From: Agroathelia rolfsii
Lineage: Eukaryota; Basidiomycota; Agaricomycetes; Amylocorticiales; Amylocorticiaceae
Assembly (NCBI GenBank): GCA_018343915.1
Contig: JABRWF010000002.1
Location: 4,588,001 to 4,652,000 of the forward strand
DNA length: 64,000 nt
Direction: 5' to 3'
Shown: piece after piece, positions 45,101 to 56,239 of the stretch
Position numbering within the stretch: position 1 is the stretch's first letter
How the letters are laid out: each line of letters begins with the position of its first letter
The notes under the pieces: model-generated
Told to the model about the DNA's origin: nothing
What the model saw: only the letters and a program-made list of their open reading frames with translations
Databases searched by the model: none
Translations under genes and position numbers: made by a program

Positions 45101-45603
45101 GTGCCTTTGAGCGTTGATGACGTTTTAGGATTAGTTGTAGTGCCTCCAACTTTTGCGTTATAAGAGAGAGATCGTCTTGTACATCTCCCGTCATCTGGTA
45201 TCGAGTCAGTTGGCCGGCAGAGTACCGAACTAATGTTACATTTGCTCACTTTGCATTGTTGCAAAACTTCAAGAAGTTCCGTCAAGGAAATCTTTAGAGG
45301 CGGAATTTTATCCGATGCTTCTTTGATTGTTTTCAACACTCCTCTGAAGATTGGCCAAGTTACTTTCTTTGTCTTCTTTGCGTTTCCATCCTCAGACTTA
45401 TGACGTAGCTTTGATAATACGCTCGAGAGAGACGTTCTCCTGGATGAGCTCGGATTGTTGGCTACCTCCAGGCTTGAAGTAGCTAGGGACCGTTTTTCTG
45501 TCTCTTCATATCCAATCTCGTCAGTTGCGACGTTAGTGGCTAACGTGTTTTGAGTTTTCTGATACTTGGGTTTGAGAGGCCCTGATAAATGAGAAAGCGA
45601 CAT
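42187..45603 (-). pseudogene. NACHT-WD40 NLR gene, copy D, broken
   Basis: The first exon (45603 to about 45236) contains VTWPIFRGVLKTIKEASDKI. A second exon starts MTGDVQDDLSLITQKLEALQ after a 45-bp intron ending CAG. The NACHT part (44620-43727) keeps Walker A GMAGTGKSA and Walker B LIVIIDALDEGS, but has a 1-bp deletion near 44520 and TAG stops near 44142 and 43900. The next segment (43727-43069) is open and contains FASHIIATIRKCLTVLIYIR. The WD40 part (43029-42376) has two repeats. A TAG near 42377 replaces the Trp seen in copies B and F (DGWIKGPNGEL). It is the oldest-looking of the three NLRs. Confidence 0.85.
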
Positions 45604-46194
45604 TTCTAGATAGAACGAAGAAATCTGCTTAAGGAGGTGGAGGACTCAAATTGACACTTGCTGCATAGAGGTATAAATACATGGTCCTTGTCCACCATAG
45701 GATCACTCGTAGATACTTCTCGATTGTCAGAGATAAGCGCCGTTAACATGCCTTAAACATGCATGAGATTGAGAAGACACTGGATTGAATTGATGTATAT
45801 AGAATACAAGGTCATTATGCGCGGCATCTGCACAAAGATTCTATAGATCCTTAGTATGCATTCTGCACGAGTCGATGAGTCTGCAGAGTCATCATGCAAC
45901 CGCACTTGCTCAGGTCATCAGATGCATCAGAGTTCACCCTCATTGATCATGCCAGCTGGATTCCGATGCGATCGTTTTGCAGTCAGCAAATTCCGACGGT
46001 CCTCGGAAGCGAAACAGCATGACCTTTGTCGACAGAACAGCCCGCAGCCTGACCTCCAACCAATTCTATTCAAGTTGGTACAATATGATATGCATGATAT
46101 TTTTTTTTCCACTAGCCTCCATGAATATCAAAGCTAGGCTGGCTATTTTCACTTTTCTGGATATTGGCATTTTAATGCATTGCACTCCTACTAT
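45604..46194. other. Spacer upstream of NLR D
   Basis: No supported gene. It holds a TATA-like 'gaggtataaatac' block near 45669-45681, which on the minus strand would lie within the NLR upstream region, and decayed sequence leading into the lyase-like copy 4. Confidence 0.35.
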
Positions 46195-46785
46195 GTCACT
46201 TGATGATAGTATGAGGATGTCCCAGTTGGGATCGTGGAGGGTTTCGCGACGCTCTTTGCAGAGATCAACGAGCAACTCTCCAACGGGAGATAAAACATAC
46301 CGGTTGTCCCGAGGCTTGTCGTCGTACCTGTAGGCGTCGGCTCGCTCCCCCATGCCACCATCCAGCATTATCGTTCCTCTGTCTACCGTACTATACGGCC
46401 AGCACCGTTGATTGTCGCAGTCGAGCCTGAGACCACCGCATGGTTGCTCGCGAGCTTGAAGGCCGGAAGACTGATCACGATCCAGACAGGGGACACGGTC
46501 AAGGCAGGTCAAAATTGCGGCACAGTTTCTAGTTGAGCATGGCCGAACCTCCCTGCGAGGGTGGATGTGGCGCTAGCGGTGTCGAATGAGGAGGCGTTCC
46601 GTGGAGCATATGATCTAGCGAGGCTTGGGGTGTCGTTTCGATTGCATTAAAGTGTAACGCTGGCTGCTGTGCGCAAGCTCGTCAAGCTGGAGAGGGATTG
46701 TGATGGATATGCACGTAGGTTTACATCCGCGTCTGTTGTAGCGCTGATTAGCTTGGAAAGCGGCCAGACATATCTAGAAAATTAA
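46195..46785 (+). pseudogene. Diaminopropionate ammonia-lyase-like pseudogene, copy 4
   Basis: This copy gives the clearest family match. It reads FAEINEQLSNG (before an intron), VVVPVGVGSLPHATIQHYR at about 46318-46377, IVAVEPETTAWLLASLKAGR, ITIQTGDTVKAGQNCGTVSS, VDVALAVSNEEAFRGAYDLA and ISLESGQTYLEN. These correspond to the C-terminal half of diaminopropionate ammonia-lyase, with the PVGVGS glycine loop that holds the cofactor phosphate. A TGA follows CGTVSS and a TAA occurs near 46648; the N-terminal half is absent. It would be inactive. Confidence 0.7.
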
Positions 46786-46879
46786 CTAGGGAGTATATTG
46801 TACAAAAAAAAACTCATTGTTTTGAGCGTACGTTATCATTAACAGGTAATACTAGATGTAGTCAGTTCAACCGTCCAAG

Positions 46880-47740
46880 AACTATAACCATGTAAGCTTC
46901 AACATGCGCTCTCTAAGACTAAGTCGAAGGCATACCTTCTCAGTCTCGACTTCCGCTAAGCTCGGGTTGCCTTCATTAGCCACCTCTACTAAGCTGATGA
47001 GACTCAGCCGCTGACCGACATTGTGAACTTTGCTCTAGAGAGCTCTGCCCCTCCCGAACATCACATATATCTCCTCGAGTTTTTCAAGGGACCTATTCCA
47101 TTTGTCGGCTGTGTCCTCCTGAGAAATAAACGTGATAAGCAGAACTTTATCAAAGCAAGGAGAAATATCATGCCAACTATGCATCTTGCGAACAATCTCT
47201 CTAAATGAGCACATACACCCCCTATTTTACCCCCCCCCGTCTGTTCGCAAACGGTTTGGGATTAATTTCAAGAACAGAGAATGCAAGAGTACCTATATCT
47301 TTTGCAGCTGTAACTTGAGCTGGTCCGCCTTGGTCCGCCGGACTCTGAGTAGGCGAGTGGTATCTATGACACAGCCGGCGGGCTCATGTCTCAGGATTGA
47401 GCCAGCTTCAGGCGAGGGAGGTCCTAAGGGGGTTGGTGGAAATTGCCTTGTAGGCGACTTGGCAGATGCAGGTGATGGAGTTTCCTTCAAGTTCTTGCCC
47501 TCTCTTGGGCCTCTGCTTCGGACATGCTCATGCCAAGGAACCCAGGAGATCGTCGTTCTCAAACCTGAACGAGCACTCAGTCATGCTTCTATCATCAGAG
47601 CTTGGAGATCAATTTGCCGCACGACTAAGGCTTAGTTTGCTGATTCTGGTAAGATGAACATGACGGCTATGGCTTTGGCTCTGACCAATGCTTCAACTTA
47701 GTGCTTATTGAGCAAGAGCGGCTCCTCTTCGTAATTGTCC
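46880..47740 (-). pseudogene. Unrecognised relic X, copy 4
   Basis: Pieces read TTISWVPWHEHVRSRGPREG and later LEEIYVMFGRGRAL, NVGQRLSLISLVEVANEGNP and SLAEVETEK, followed by a GTATGC donor-like site. A TAG interrupts GRAL|SKV where other copies have Trp. This shows that X had a helical region and introns. Family unknown. Confidence 0.4.
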
Positions 47741-48639
47741 TGCACACCTATATAGTCTCCTTTTTGATTGCTGTATCAATGCAAGACAAGTTGACAGAAA
47801 AATAAAATATTTCAACCAAATGAATCAAAAGAAAATACACTTGACGAGTGTGTCGATGGGTTGTGAGGATGTGAAGTGAACAGACCCGCCCTTCTTTGTT
47901 TGCTACATCGGATGTACGACAGTGTTGAGAACACAGCACATTAAGAGAATTTACAGTGATTGTTCAATATAGTTGTAAGGAAGCCCTGGCCTGTGCATAT
48001 GAGAGACGATAGCAGAGTTGGTTGTTGGTGAGTGACAAGATGTTAAAGTGTCTACTTGAAGACTATTTGTGTCGCGGCTTAGCTCGTGGCTGTGTTGAAT
48101 CGCTGTTGTCTCCCTGCCTCGTCTTTCTCAGTCCCAGGTGGCTCAATCAACGATCATTTGGTTTCTTCTTCACCTATTCATTTTGTCCCTTGTGTAAAAA
48201 GATATGAAAACTAGCCTTATATTCGTGTTCACAGAGTTGATTATCCCAGGTCATCCGCTTGCTTACACTCAAATTCGTGAACAAATGCCCGAGTTAACTC
48301 TATCGCTGCTGGCTGGCATCCTAAATCCTGTGTTTACTCTGTCTCAAATACGTAAATATGATACACGAGCAAGATGCTTAGTCTCTATGGTACTACGTTA
48401 GGCTATTGGCCTATGCGCTCGGATTAAAGGAATATCCACTGGGCCTTGTGTCGTTTTTTCTTCTCTACAAACCGTGACTCTTCTTGGCTTGGCAGTCATC
48501 TATTTTGCGATTACGGTAAGACTACACTACTTGAGATAGAAATATACAACTATCAGCATGTTTTTGGCTTTGTATTATTCACATTCAATGTCCGTGTCAA
48601 TAAGTTAAATCGCATCCTCTTCCTTCGTCATCCTTTTTC
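47741..48639. other. Intergenic stretch, no supported gene
   Basis: Several short frames on both strands show no recognisable motif. The right part may be the 3' flank of the secreted-protein gene that follows on the minus strand. Confidence 0.4.
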
Positions 48640-49136
48640 TCAGTCAGTGACGTTCACGGTGATATTGTGCAGCTCAAAGAGAGGAACATTACTGGCCTAA
48701 ATTTAGAATATTAGCACCAAAAGAGAGAGATCAAGACAAGCGGTTAACGTACCCCAACGAGCGAAAAATGTGCTAAATTCAGCTGGTTGGTGCCCGTTGG
48801 CAAATCAGCCGGCACATAGACCGTAAAGTTCTGATGCGGCGGCAGCCAGTACTCTGACGAGTACTCCGGATTGAATGGCCCCTGGTACAGTAGATGGCCC
48901 AGTGCGTTAGACGGAGGTGAGCAGGTGGAGGCGTCGCCCATGCAGGGGTATATACCGAGCACGGTGATCAGCTCGGTCGAGCCTGTGAGCGAGTTTGGTC
49001 GGTCGATACGGACAGTGATGTTGGTGCCGCGCTGGACGGTTGAGCCGTCAGGTGGGTAGCCGATGCTGGTGCGCTCGGCTAGGGCTGTAGCAGCGAAGAG
49101 GATAGAAGAGTACAGAGCGGCGATGGAGAATTTCAT
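48640..49136 (-). CDS. Small secreted fungal protein, two exons, intact
   Basis: Exon 1 is 49136-48753 and exon 2 is 48696-48640, with a 56-bp intron beginning GTACGT and ending TTTAG; the joined product is 146 aa. The N-terminus (MKFSIAALYSSILFAATALA) is a signal peptide, followed by a mature chain starting near ERTSIGYPP. The body has a beta-rich pattern with VQRGTNITVRIDRPNSLTGS, a Cys pair (CMGDASTC), GPFNPEYSSEYWLPPHQNFT and several N-glycosylation sites. It ends ELHNITVNVTD. I recognise it as a widespread fungal secreted family without an assigned function. It is the only copy in the window and shows no damage. Confidence 0.8.
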
Positions 49137-49180
49137 GATTGTGACTAGTGGGTGCGGTTTGGAACAAGTATACGGTGAAT

Positions 49181-49190
49181 GTAATATATC
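49181..49190 (-). promoter_or_regulatory. TATA-like element of the secreted-protein gene
   Basis: GATATATTAC on the minus strand lies about 50 bp upstream of the ATG at 49136. Position and sequence fit a core promoter, with no further support. Confidence 0.4.
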
Positions 49191-49199
49191 TTTGGATTA

Positions 49200-50285
49200 T
49201 TCCACTTGAGACAGAGCTGGATATTTGACTTGTGGAGCAACTCACATGTGACTATGGTGGTCACTTATACCTCTGGTTGAAAGTGTCACCGGAAATGATT
49301 GGCCGTTCACTGCCCATGTCGAGAGCCCTAAATGGCGCAATATCTGGCCGATTTGTCTTGATTGTCTCATTGGGAATGCACCGTGTTCCTGGACGAAACA
49401 CATATCTGAGTCGGTGGATATCTTGAGGCGGCATGAGGCTCATGTTTTCCGCTCTTACTCATCATTCCATCGGAATTTGCCTTTCACGGATCCCTGAAGT
49501 TGGTATCTACTTTGGATAGAAATCACCGAGTTATCCTCAGACGTAAAGTCATGAACAATGCCCAAGCGTCCATAGATGTCCGGTTCACTTAGCTGCTTTC
49601 ATTCTCCAGGGGAGTTTCGTGCGGCGTGGTTTCAATCCCAATTGATTGTATGCCATTCGGTGCAAGTACTATCCGAGGCTATATCTCCAGATGAGTTGCT
49701 CGCACATATGTACACGCATGCTGTATTTAATGCGATTGTGGTAAATAGTTGCAATTATATATATTAAAAGTACCACACTCAAGATCAATTATAATCCATT
49801 CACGAATGGGAGCTATTAAGCAAAAAAAAGAAGATAAAATGACGACGGCGATGAAGGTAATACCATGTTCATAGCCGAAATAATCCTTGGTCTTGCAGCA
49901 TTCCTGTGCATCCATTTGCGTTCTGCATGATCTCGAAAGCGGCGAGTTCACACCCACTATTAACTTGGCTATTCCCCCCATCACCGATACTGCCATCCAC
50001 CGACGGTGTCCGTAGCCCGTCTCCTGTTGGTATAGCATCTAATTCGGAGGTAACACCAGTAGTCATGGGGCTATGAAAATGGATTGTTACTCGACAAGAA
50101 AGAATCAGACAAAGTGGAGGGCATGAGGGTGGGCTTGGGCTTCCGAGGGCATACTGTGATGCTACTCATGTTCTGATGGTCGTGAAATTGACGGATACTG
50201 GGCATCGGTACAGGTTCTCATCTGGCCTGACCGAATTTTTTGATGGACATGAACAAGGCAATTAGTGGTGTCAAATGAGGAGGCG
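49200..50285. other. Intergenic stretch with doubtful short frames
   Basis: A minus-strand frame at 50066-49869 (65 codons, MTTGVTSELDAIPTGDG) could be an exon but carries no motif I know. The rest looks non-coding. The stretch is not repeated elsewhere in the window. Confidence 0.3.
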
Positions 50286-50289
50286 ATCC

Positions 50290-50735
50290 GTCAGCTGGGG
50301 ATTCACGCGGCTTCTCGTTGACCGATAAGATCGGCCTTATCTTGTCGAGAGCGTTTAGCTTCCGGCCAATGCTGCCCAATTCGCTTCCGGAAACTCCGGA
50401 GCTCTTGCTCATCGCAGTGTCGCATTCATTCCTCGCTGAGCTTATAGGGCTCTACTGTCATTTGCTGTCTACTGCATGCTTTCTCTATTACTTGATAGCA
50501 GTACTCGGAATTGTGGCGGAACATCGACATCTTCTACTATGAATGATATGGCTTCCTGGAATGTGCAGACAACGCATTTTCGCCGGTCTTGGCCATGAAG
50601 CAAAGTACTGAAAACACTACAAAAATCAGTATATTGGAGCCTAGCTTATCTCTCTGCTCTACTGCTACGGTTAAGGAACTTGATTTTGGCCGGTCTAACG
50701 AGATTCTCTTTTGCCCCGGCATAACCTACGAGTAA
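50290..50735 (-). pseudogene. Unrecognised relic Y, copy 4
   Basis: Short pieces such as FQEAISFIVEDVDV and VRPAKIKFLN align with FQRAISTTEDADV and VKIEFVG in the other Y copies. It is strongly decayed. Confidence 0.35.
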
Positions 50736-50739
50736 CAAC

Positions 50740-53486
50740 AAGAGTACGCTCAACTGCTGGCAGCATTTGAGTGTATTCTGCGCAGCCTACCTAACTCTTT
50801 TGTGTGCGCTTTATATTTGCTTCCAAAAAGTCCATATTTCCGAACGGTAGAAGAACGTGAGTTGGTACATATATCTATGCTACCTTGAGCATCTCAGAAA
50901 GACGCTAATGCGCCGCAAGCCTACGAGCGTGTCGAGGCAGGGAACTCTGACCCGGCTCAAGTCCTGCGGCGGCTTGGCCAACTGTACTACCGAGACTGCT
51001 CGACCCACCGGAATCAATGAATGGCTATAGAATACTTTACCATGTGCTTGGAAGCAGGTGCATTGACTTGCACGTTGTTACTTGTCCGGTCTGAATAGTT
51101 ACACCTAGATCCGACCTCTAGTATCTTTTATGCTGTACCTACATGACCGGCCAAAAATACAATACTTTTAATCAGTTGGTCTACTGGGACGGTCGCGATT
51201 CCACCTTCTCGTGCCCGATTGGTATACCCTACTTCCAGCTGTGAGATGTCCTCGATGCCTCCTCGCGCGCAATCCACGTCAACCCTTACGTCTCGGAGGT
51301 CTAGTATGATCTTGGAAGCCTGCAAATCTGTAACAACAAAATCTCGAACGCCATCGATGCTCATGCGCGCGTCAGCAAGCGCAACCCTATAAAAAAAGTC
51401 ATCACGCGATCTTTCGAGTTGTCGAGGAATGCTCAGGCTACGAATAACCAGATTCCAACCACGCCTAGCCCGCAGGACGTCTGATCCACGGCATGCGCCA
51501 ACGCTGCTATACCTCCAACAGCCTAGCGGTTTCCCTTGCTTATTGGCCTCTGGAGGCGGCATGATACTGCTTTCGTTCTGCGACGACTCGGAAGACGTCT
51601 TCAGCAACGGCTCATTGTTTTCCCTCTCATTCATCAACAGCCATGGTTATACTATCCTAAACTACTATGATTACTCTTCACCCGTCAATGCCGACGAAAT
51701 TAGGCGCATCTCCATGCATCTGCCCTTGGCGCCCATGGACCTCGATCGCTGGCCCCTCCACTATGAGAGCTGAATGCACATACATGGCCACTACTTGTCC
51801 ATCTCTCCCCACGAATCTCTGCGCGAGATGGTGGCCGATCCCTATGCGCAATGCCTGCCGAAGCGGCAGGTATCTGTCAGCCTCGCCCCTGATGCAGGAT
51901 GTGCACGAGCTCATGCCAGCGCCATCGCCAGTACCCTCTGCTATAGCTTTGGTCGTTGATCATCCATGTCAATATCCGTGATACATCACCGTTGCTCATC
52001 TTTGCCACCGTTGGATGGATATCAGAAGCTACCTGGATGTCGGGAGATTGCGTGGAAGCACCCAGGTGAGCATTGTCTTCATGCGGAGATGGGGTGGTGG
52101 TGCTCGTGAGGCGTCGTTGCCGCCCTCACCGCCACTTAGCCAGCGCCCGAAGGATATGTCCCCTATCTCCTCGCATAGTGAAGGACGCCCGGCGGTACAA
52201 TGGAGCCCGTATAGCTCTCGTGCACCGCACCCGCTGCATTACGAGCGTTCATTGAGGTATGATCCACTATACGATGGCGCCTCTGGCAGCAGCAGCAGGA
52301 GAACGTGACTATTCTCAGCATATCCTCCCAGCGCCGGCGTTCTTGAAGCCTTCAAAACTAAATTCGTCATTATCATCCTCGTTCCGCAGCGAACCTTCGC
52401 CACCGTTGTCGAATGGTTGACAGATGCCCAAGGTCCCACCACATGCGATCAACGCACCCCCCATTTGAAGCATCCAAAACAGCCTCCGGCAGCAGCTCGC
52501 GTTAAGCACTCCCATCGGCTGCAGCGTGCTGCGCGGCCGTCGCCGGTACACTCGCGCCTACCAAACCGCATTATTGTCAAGGTTTATGACGAGGGCGTGG
52601 CTCATGTGCCTGTCGATCTCGCCGTACGTCCCGTATGCTCACGACTCAAGAAAACCCCTGCCCCCCGCCATCATCTGTGTTAGAATCTAAAACTAAGACT
52701 CCCATGTGTCTGATGGACTTGCCATTGTGGTATAGGTGCGGTTCAGTGTCGTCGAATGCCAGCAAGCACTCTCCGCAAGCGATTATGCGCTCCGAAATGT
52801 CGCCTGAACCTATGTCGGCAGTGTCGTTAAGCAGTGGTGGCAAGCCGGCGCCATCGAGCAAGCCGTTGTTGACCCCCTTCAGGGCGTAGTCGAGTGCGAG
52901 CTCGTTACTGCCTCAGTCGGAGACACCGGTGTCACCGCCGCCTTCCGTGCTGCCGTCTCGCCCGCGCCCGGTGGGTAATGCTGGTGGTAACAGCGACAAT
53001 TGCAAAAGCACAGCGGGTCTTCCGCCGAGCGCTACCCTTACGCCTACCTCCCAAGACCCATTTGATGACCGAGACACGGAAAAATGCATGCAAATTAACA
53101 AGCATCGTCTCTGACCCTTACGACTCTCGCAACGGCAATGGCAATAGCAACGGTGGGGAGAACGGTCTGCGCAGCCGCAGCCATGAGTGCTGGCCGAGCA
53201 TCACATACTCGTCGCGAAATCGCAATCGTAACGGACCTACAAGCAGTAGTCGCAAGAGTGAGCATAAGCGGAGCAGCATTATTATGTCACCTTGCAAGTT
53301 GAAGTGAGAGAGGCTCATGCGGCTGCTGTATCGGCGGTGGTTGTCTAGTGTTCTCAGTCGAGGTCAAGCCCGGGGCCGGTCACGCCGCAGACGATGGTGA
53401 TGAGCATGCCAAGCTTGGATGTGAGCAGAAATAAGGACGGTGATGTTCGGCAGACACTTCTCAAGCTTGTTGGGGCGTCGGCGTGA
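50740..53486 (+). pseudogene. CYC8: Cyc8/Ssn6-like pseudogene, copy E
   Basis: The copy begins with a TPR piece at about 50748 (ECILRSLPNSFVCAL) and continues with a PAQVLRRLGQLYYRDCSTHR-like block and QSWSPIGIPYFQL-like decayed TPR. The Ser/Pro-rich tail has many frame changes (52015-52308, 52635-52889) and the shared end lies at 53484-53486. It is closest in layout to copy A, including its shortened tail. It keeps the empty target site (50906-50907) of the MITE that splits copy A. Confidence 0.75.
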
Positions 53487-54041
53487 AGCGTGAAGGAAAT
53501 ACAACATAGGCGGCACATGTATATTCGATTTTTTGTTTGCTAGAGGTGGACATTTTGTGGTGATACGCATTCTCGAATTCAAAATCTTTAGATATAAGCT
53601 GCTTTTTATGCTTTTCCTTGTACGTGTGGCGACCAAGTCGGCCAACGATGTTATTGTCATTTACCAGTAAGTCTCCAAATTCAATGAGTAGTAATCGAGA
53701 TCCTATGCCCGCGCCAAGAGCGATCGGAAGGCAGAAGCGAGGTTACTGGGAGATAGATAAACATTTACCGATAGACAGAAGTGTCATCATGGCCATATTG
53801 GAGGCGCTATCCCCATACCATGACGTTTTTGTCACCAGTATTTTTAATCAAACTATCGGGACATTCTTAAGGGAGAATAACACGTCACAGTAAAAATAAC
53901 AACTCTGATTTCTGTCTCACATTTAGGTTTGTACGTAAATCACAGAGAACTGGGAACTAGTCTCCGTACAAAATAGTGTTTCACTCCTTAGAGAGAGCTA
54001 CCATAGAACCCTATAAAACAAATTCGATGAGCGGATTCAAT
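53487..54041. other. Duplicated non-coding spacer, unit 5
   Basis: Counterpart of 18049-18601. It contains a plus-strand frame at 53618-53893 (91 codons) that is interrupted in the unit 1 copy, so it is not supported as a gene. Confidence 0.45.
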
Positions 54042-54897
54042 TCAAAGTTTCAAGTGAGAGAAAAACGTACAGTATTTAGCAGAATACTTGACCGAGAGCT
54101 GAGGAGAACCGGGAGTGCACTGCAAGTACAAATCAAAATTTTCAGATACGCCGCCTTCAAGTACATATACATTCTGGCACATACCGAAGAAGGCTGAACT
54201 CCGCCGACCGTATCAATCCTGAAAATCTGCGACGCCAGTTTGCCCTCGATGCCAGCTACACTGAGCCAGTCGATCGCTCCTCCATCCGAAGAGTTGCCAA
54301 GGGGTGAAAGGATATCGCCCGCTTTCTTTCCAATCACATATGCCTCAGGGTTGCCCTTGTTTGCGCCCGAGGACGTGAAGTCCCATTTGGGGCTGTAAGA
54401 GGTCGTGGTCGCGTTGGGCGTGGGCACGTAGTAGTGCTGGCCTAGCACAGGGGGCTCAGAGCCAAAAGCAGCAATGACGGCGGCAGTAGAGTCAATTGGC
54501 AAGGAAGTCCAAGCGTCGTATGCAATCTGCGAGGACTCGTCATAGAGAAATGTTCCGTAGAAACAGGACACATCAAACAGTTCCGCCAATGCACCGAACA
54601 ACCTTTCAAGTAGGAAAAAAAAAATCTGGGTTCATTGGCAGAGAGTGACTTGATGAGAATTATCACGTACGTGTATGTGCCTGTGGAGCTACAGGTGTAG
54701 TTCTGCACACCAATAGCAAGTGCGACGTAGTCAGCGGTGGCTGACGGTTGCACGAGCTGAGTCTGACCGGCGGGTAGATCCATCGTAGCACCAGCAAGGC
54801 TGCAGCTCGTCGAGCGATGGCTCGAAGGTGCAGCAGAGACCATAGCGGCACTGGCTGCCACGACCGACGTAGTGATGAACGATTTCAAGTTGAACAT
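54042..54897 (-). CDS. Secreted DUF3455 family protein, paralogue 2
   Basis: Exons are 54897-54671, 54602-54185 and 54119-54042, the same lengths (227, 418 and 78 nt) and phases as paralogue 1, giving 240 aa. Exon 1 differs from paralogue 1 by only a few bases. Substitutions include WTSLPIDSTAAVIAAFGSE where paralogue 1 has WTSSSTNSTAAVIAALGSE, and SPLGNSSDGG against SPLGNSPDGG. The signal peptide MFNLKSFITTSVVAASAAMV is unchanged. The intron 1 region has an A-run expansion near 54617 relative to the other copy. The gene has no stop or frameshift and is likely active. Function of the family is unknown. Confidence 0.85.
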
Positions 54898-54996
54898 GGC
54901 GGTTTTTGGAGGATGGTTCTACTGGCAAGAGAGGAGCGATGAAACACTAGAGGAGGGCTCGTTGGCTCTGCTGGTCAAGTAAGGGCTGCTTGCGCG

Positions 54997-55006
54997 ACTT
55001 AAATAC
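54997..55006 (-). promoter_or_regulatory. TATA-like element of DUF3455 paralogue 2
   Basis: GTATTTAAGT on the minus strand, about 102 bp upstream of the ATG at 54897, is identical in sequence and spacing to the element before paralogue 1. Confidence 0.5.
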
Positions 55007-55829
55007 TCGCAAAATGAATGGTGTTCATGTCTTTACCAAGCATACGCCGAGCGTACGTGACCGGACAAGTGTGGAACGAGAATAGCTAGCCGGGTAGGCA
55101 GATAATATCCGTGATGCAACAGGTGGTCGTTGTGATGAGAAGGAAAGGAACAGATCAATCCGTGACTCCAGACGGATTCACAAAAGCCCTGTGCTTGTGA
55201 ATATCACATCTTCAGAGCCTGAAGAAGGCCATATACAGTCACGTGGTTTGAACAGTCCTGTTTATAATCATTAGCTTGACCATGTGGGCCTGGAACAGCG
55301 CCCGAAACACCTTCAAAGGACTGCATGGACACGCATAGTAGTCATGTAAGCAGATATTGTCGTCTGGTCTCTTCATCACGGCACCCATTGGTATTAGCTC
55401 ATGACTTTATCCGTTATTGACAACAGTAACAGGGGCTAGATTAAGCAGGAATAATAACTACGATCGAAATAGTGTACATCATGTTAGCATCTGAAGGTTT
55501 ATAAGCATCTAAGGACACATGGGCGTAAGACACCCTTAGGCAGGCATTCAGTTATTTGGACTTCGGCCCTCATACTCCTAGCGGATAACACGTGAAGTTT
55601 TGGTTCTTAGCACGGAAAAGTTGTTTGTATGGAGTATTGGCAGCATTCATAAAGTCACGTTTCTAAGAAAGAACGATGACAAACGAGATTACCAACCATC
55701 TCGGCAAAATAGCAAAGAGCATTGTTGTGATCAGGTGATAACGGCGTTGGGGAGCCGTGCATTGCACTCGGTATATTTTGCTGTGGAAAGAGTCAACCTA
55801 CGGGGGATTGTCGGGATGTGGATTGAATC
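55007..55829. other. Duplicated non-coding stretch upstream of DUF3455, unit 5
   Basis: Counterpart of 19561-20399 with scattered substitutions and indels. No supported gene. Confidence 0.45.
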
Positions 55830-56215
55830 AAGTCTCGGCGGAAGCTTGTACTATGCAAGCTCACAAAAGGAGTTCACTATGAGGGACCCTGACGGACAAA
55901 ATTTAGTATATCTTGCTTCTCGAGCTTCCACCGATGCGCGTTATGAGCAGAATTCAAAGAAGCTCTCCACGCTTTCAGCAGGTTGTCGCAGACCGTGCGC
56001 CTAATTGCAAATCGCATTCGATGCTTCTTTGACTGTTCTCACCACTGCTTTGGAGATTAGTCAAGTGATTTTTATTGTCTTCTCAACCTTTCTGTCCTCA
56101 GACTTGTGAGACGGTTTTGATAGAGAGCTGAAAAATGACGGTGTCTTGGACACTCTCGGATTATTGGCTACCGTCAGACTTAACATAGTTGGAGGCCCTG
56201 CTGACAGAAGTAAAA
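55830..56215 (-). pseudogene. NLR relic with large internal deletion, unit 5
   Basis: It has the same architecture as 20400-20800: an N-terminal helical relic, then the 'ttgtcgcagaccgtgc' NACHT snippet near 55982, then NLR 3'-flank sequence. Both deletion junctions are shared with unit 1, so this is a copy of an already deleted gene. Confidence 0.6.
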
Positions 56216-56239
56216 ATCACTCCCATTCGAGATATCATC

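Noticed and set aside
51128..51637. 169-codon minus-strand open frame
   Set aside because: It is antisense to the TPR part of Cyc8-like copy E, has no conserved counterpart in the other copies and carries no domain.
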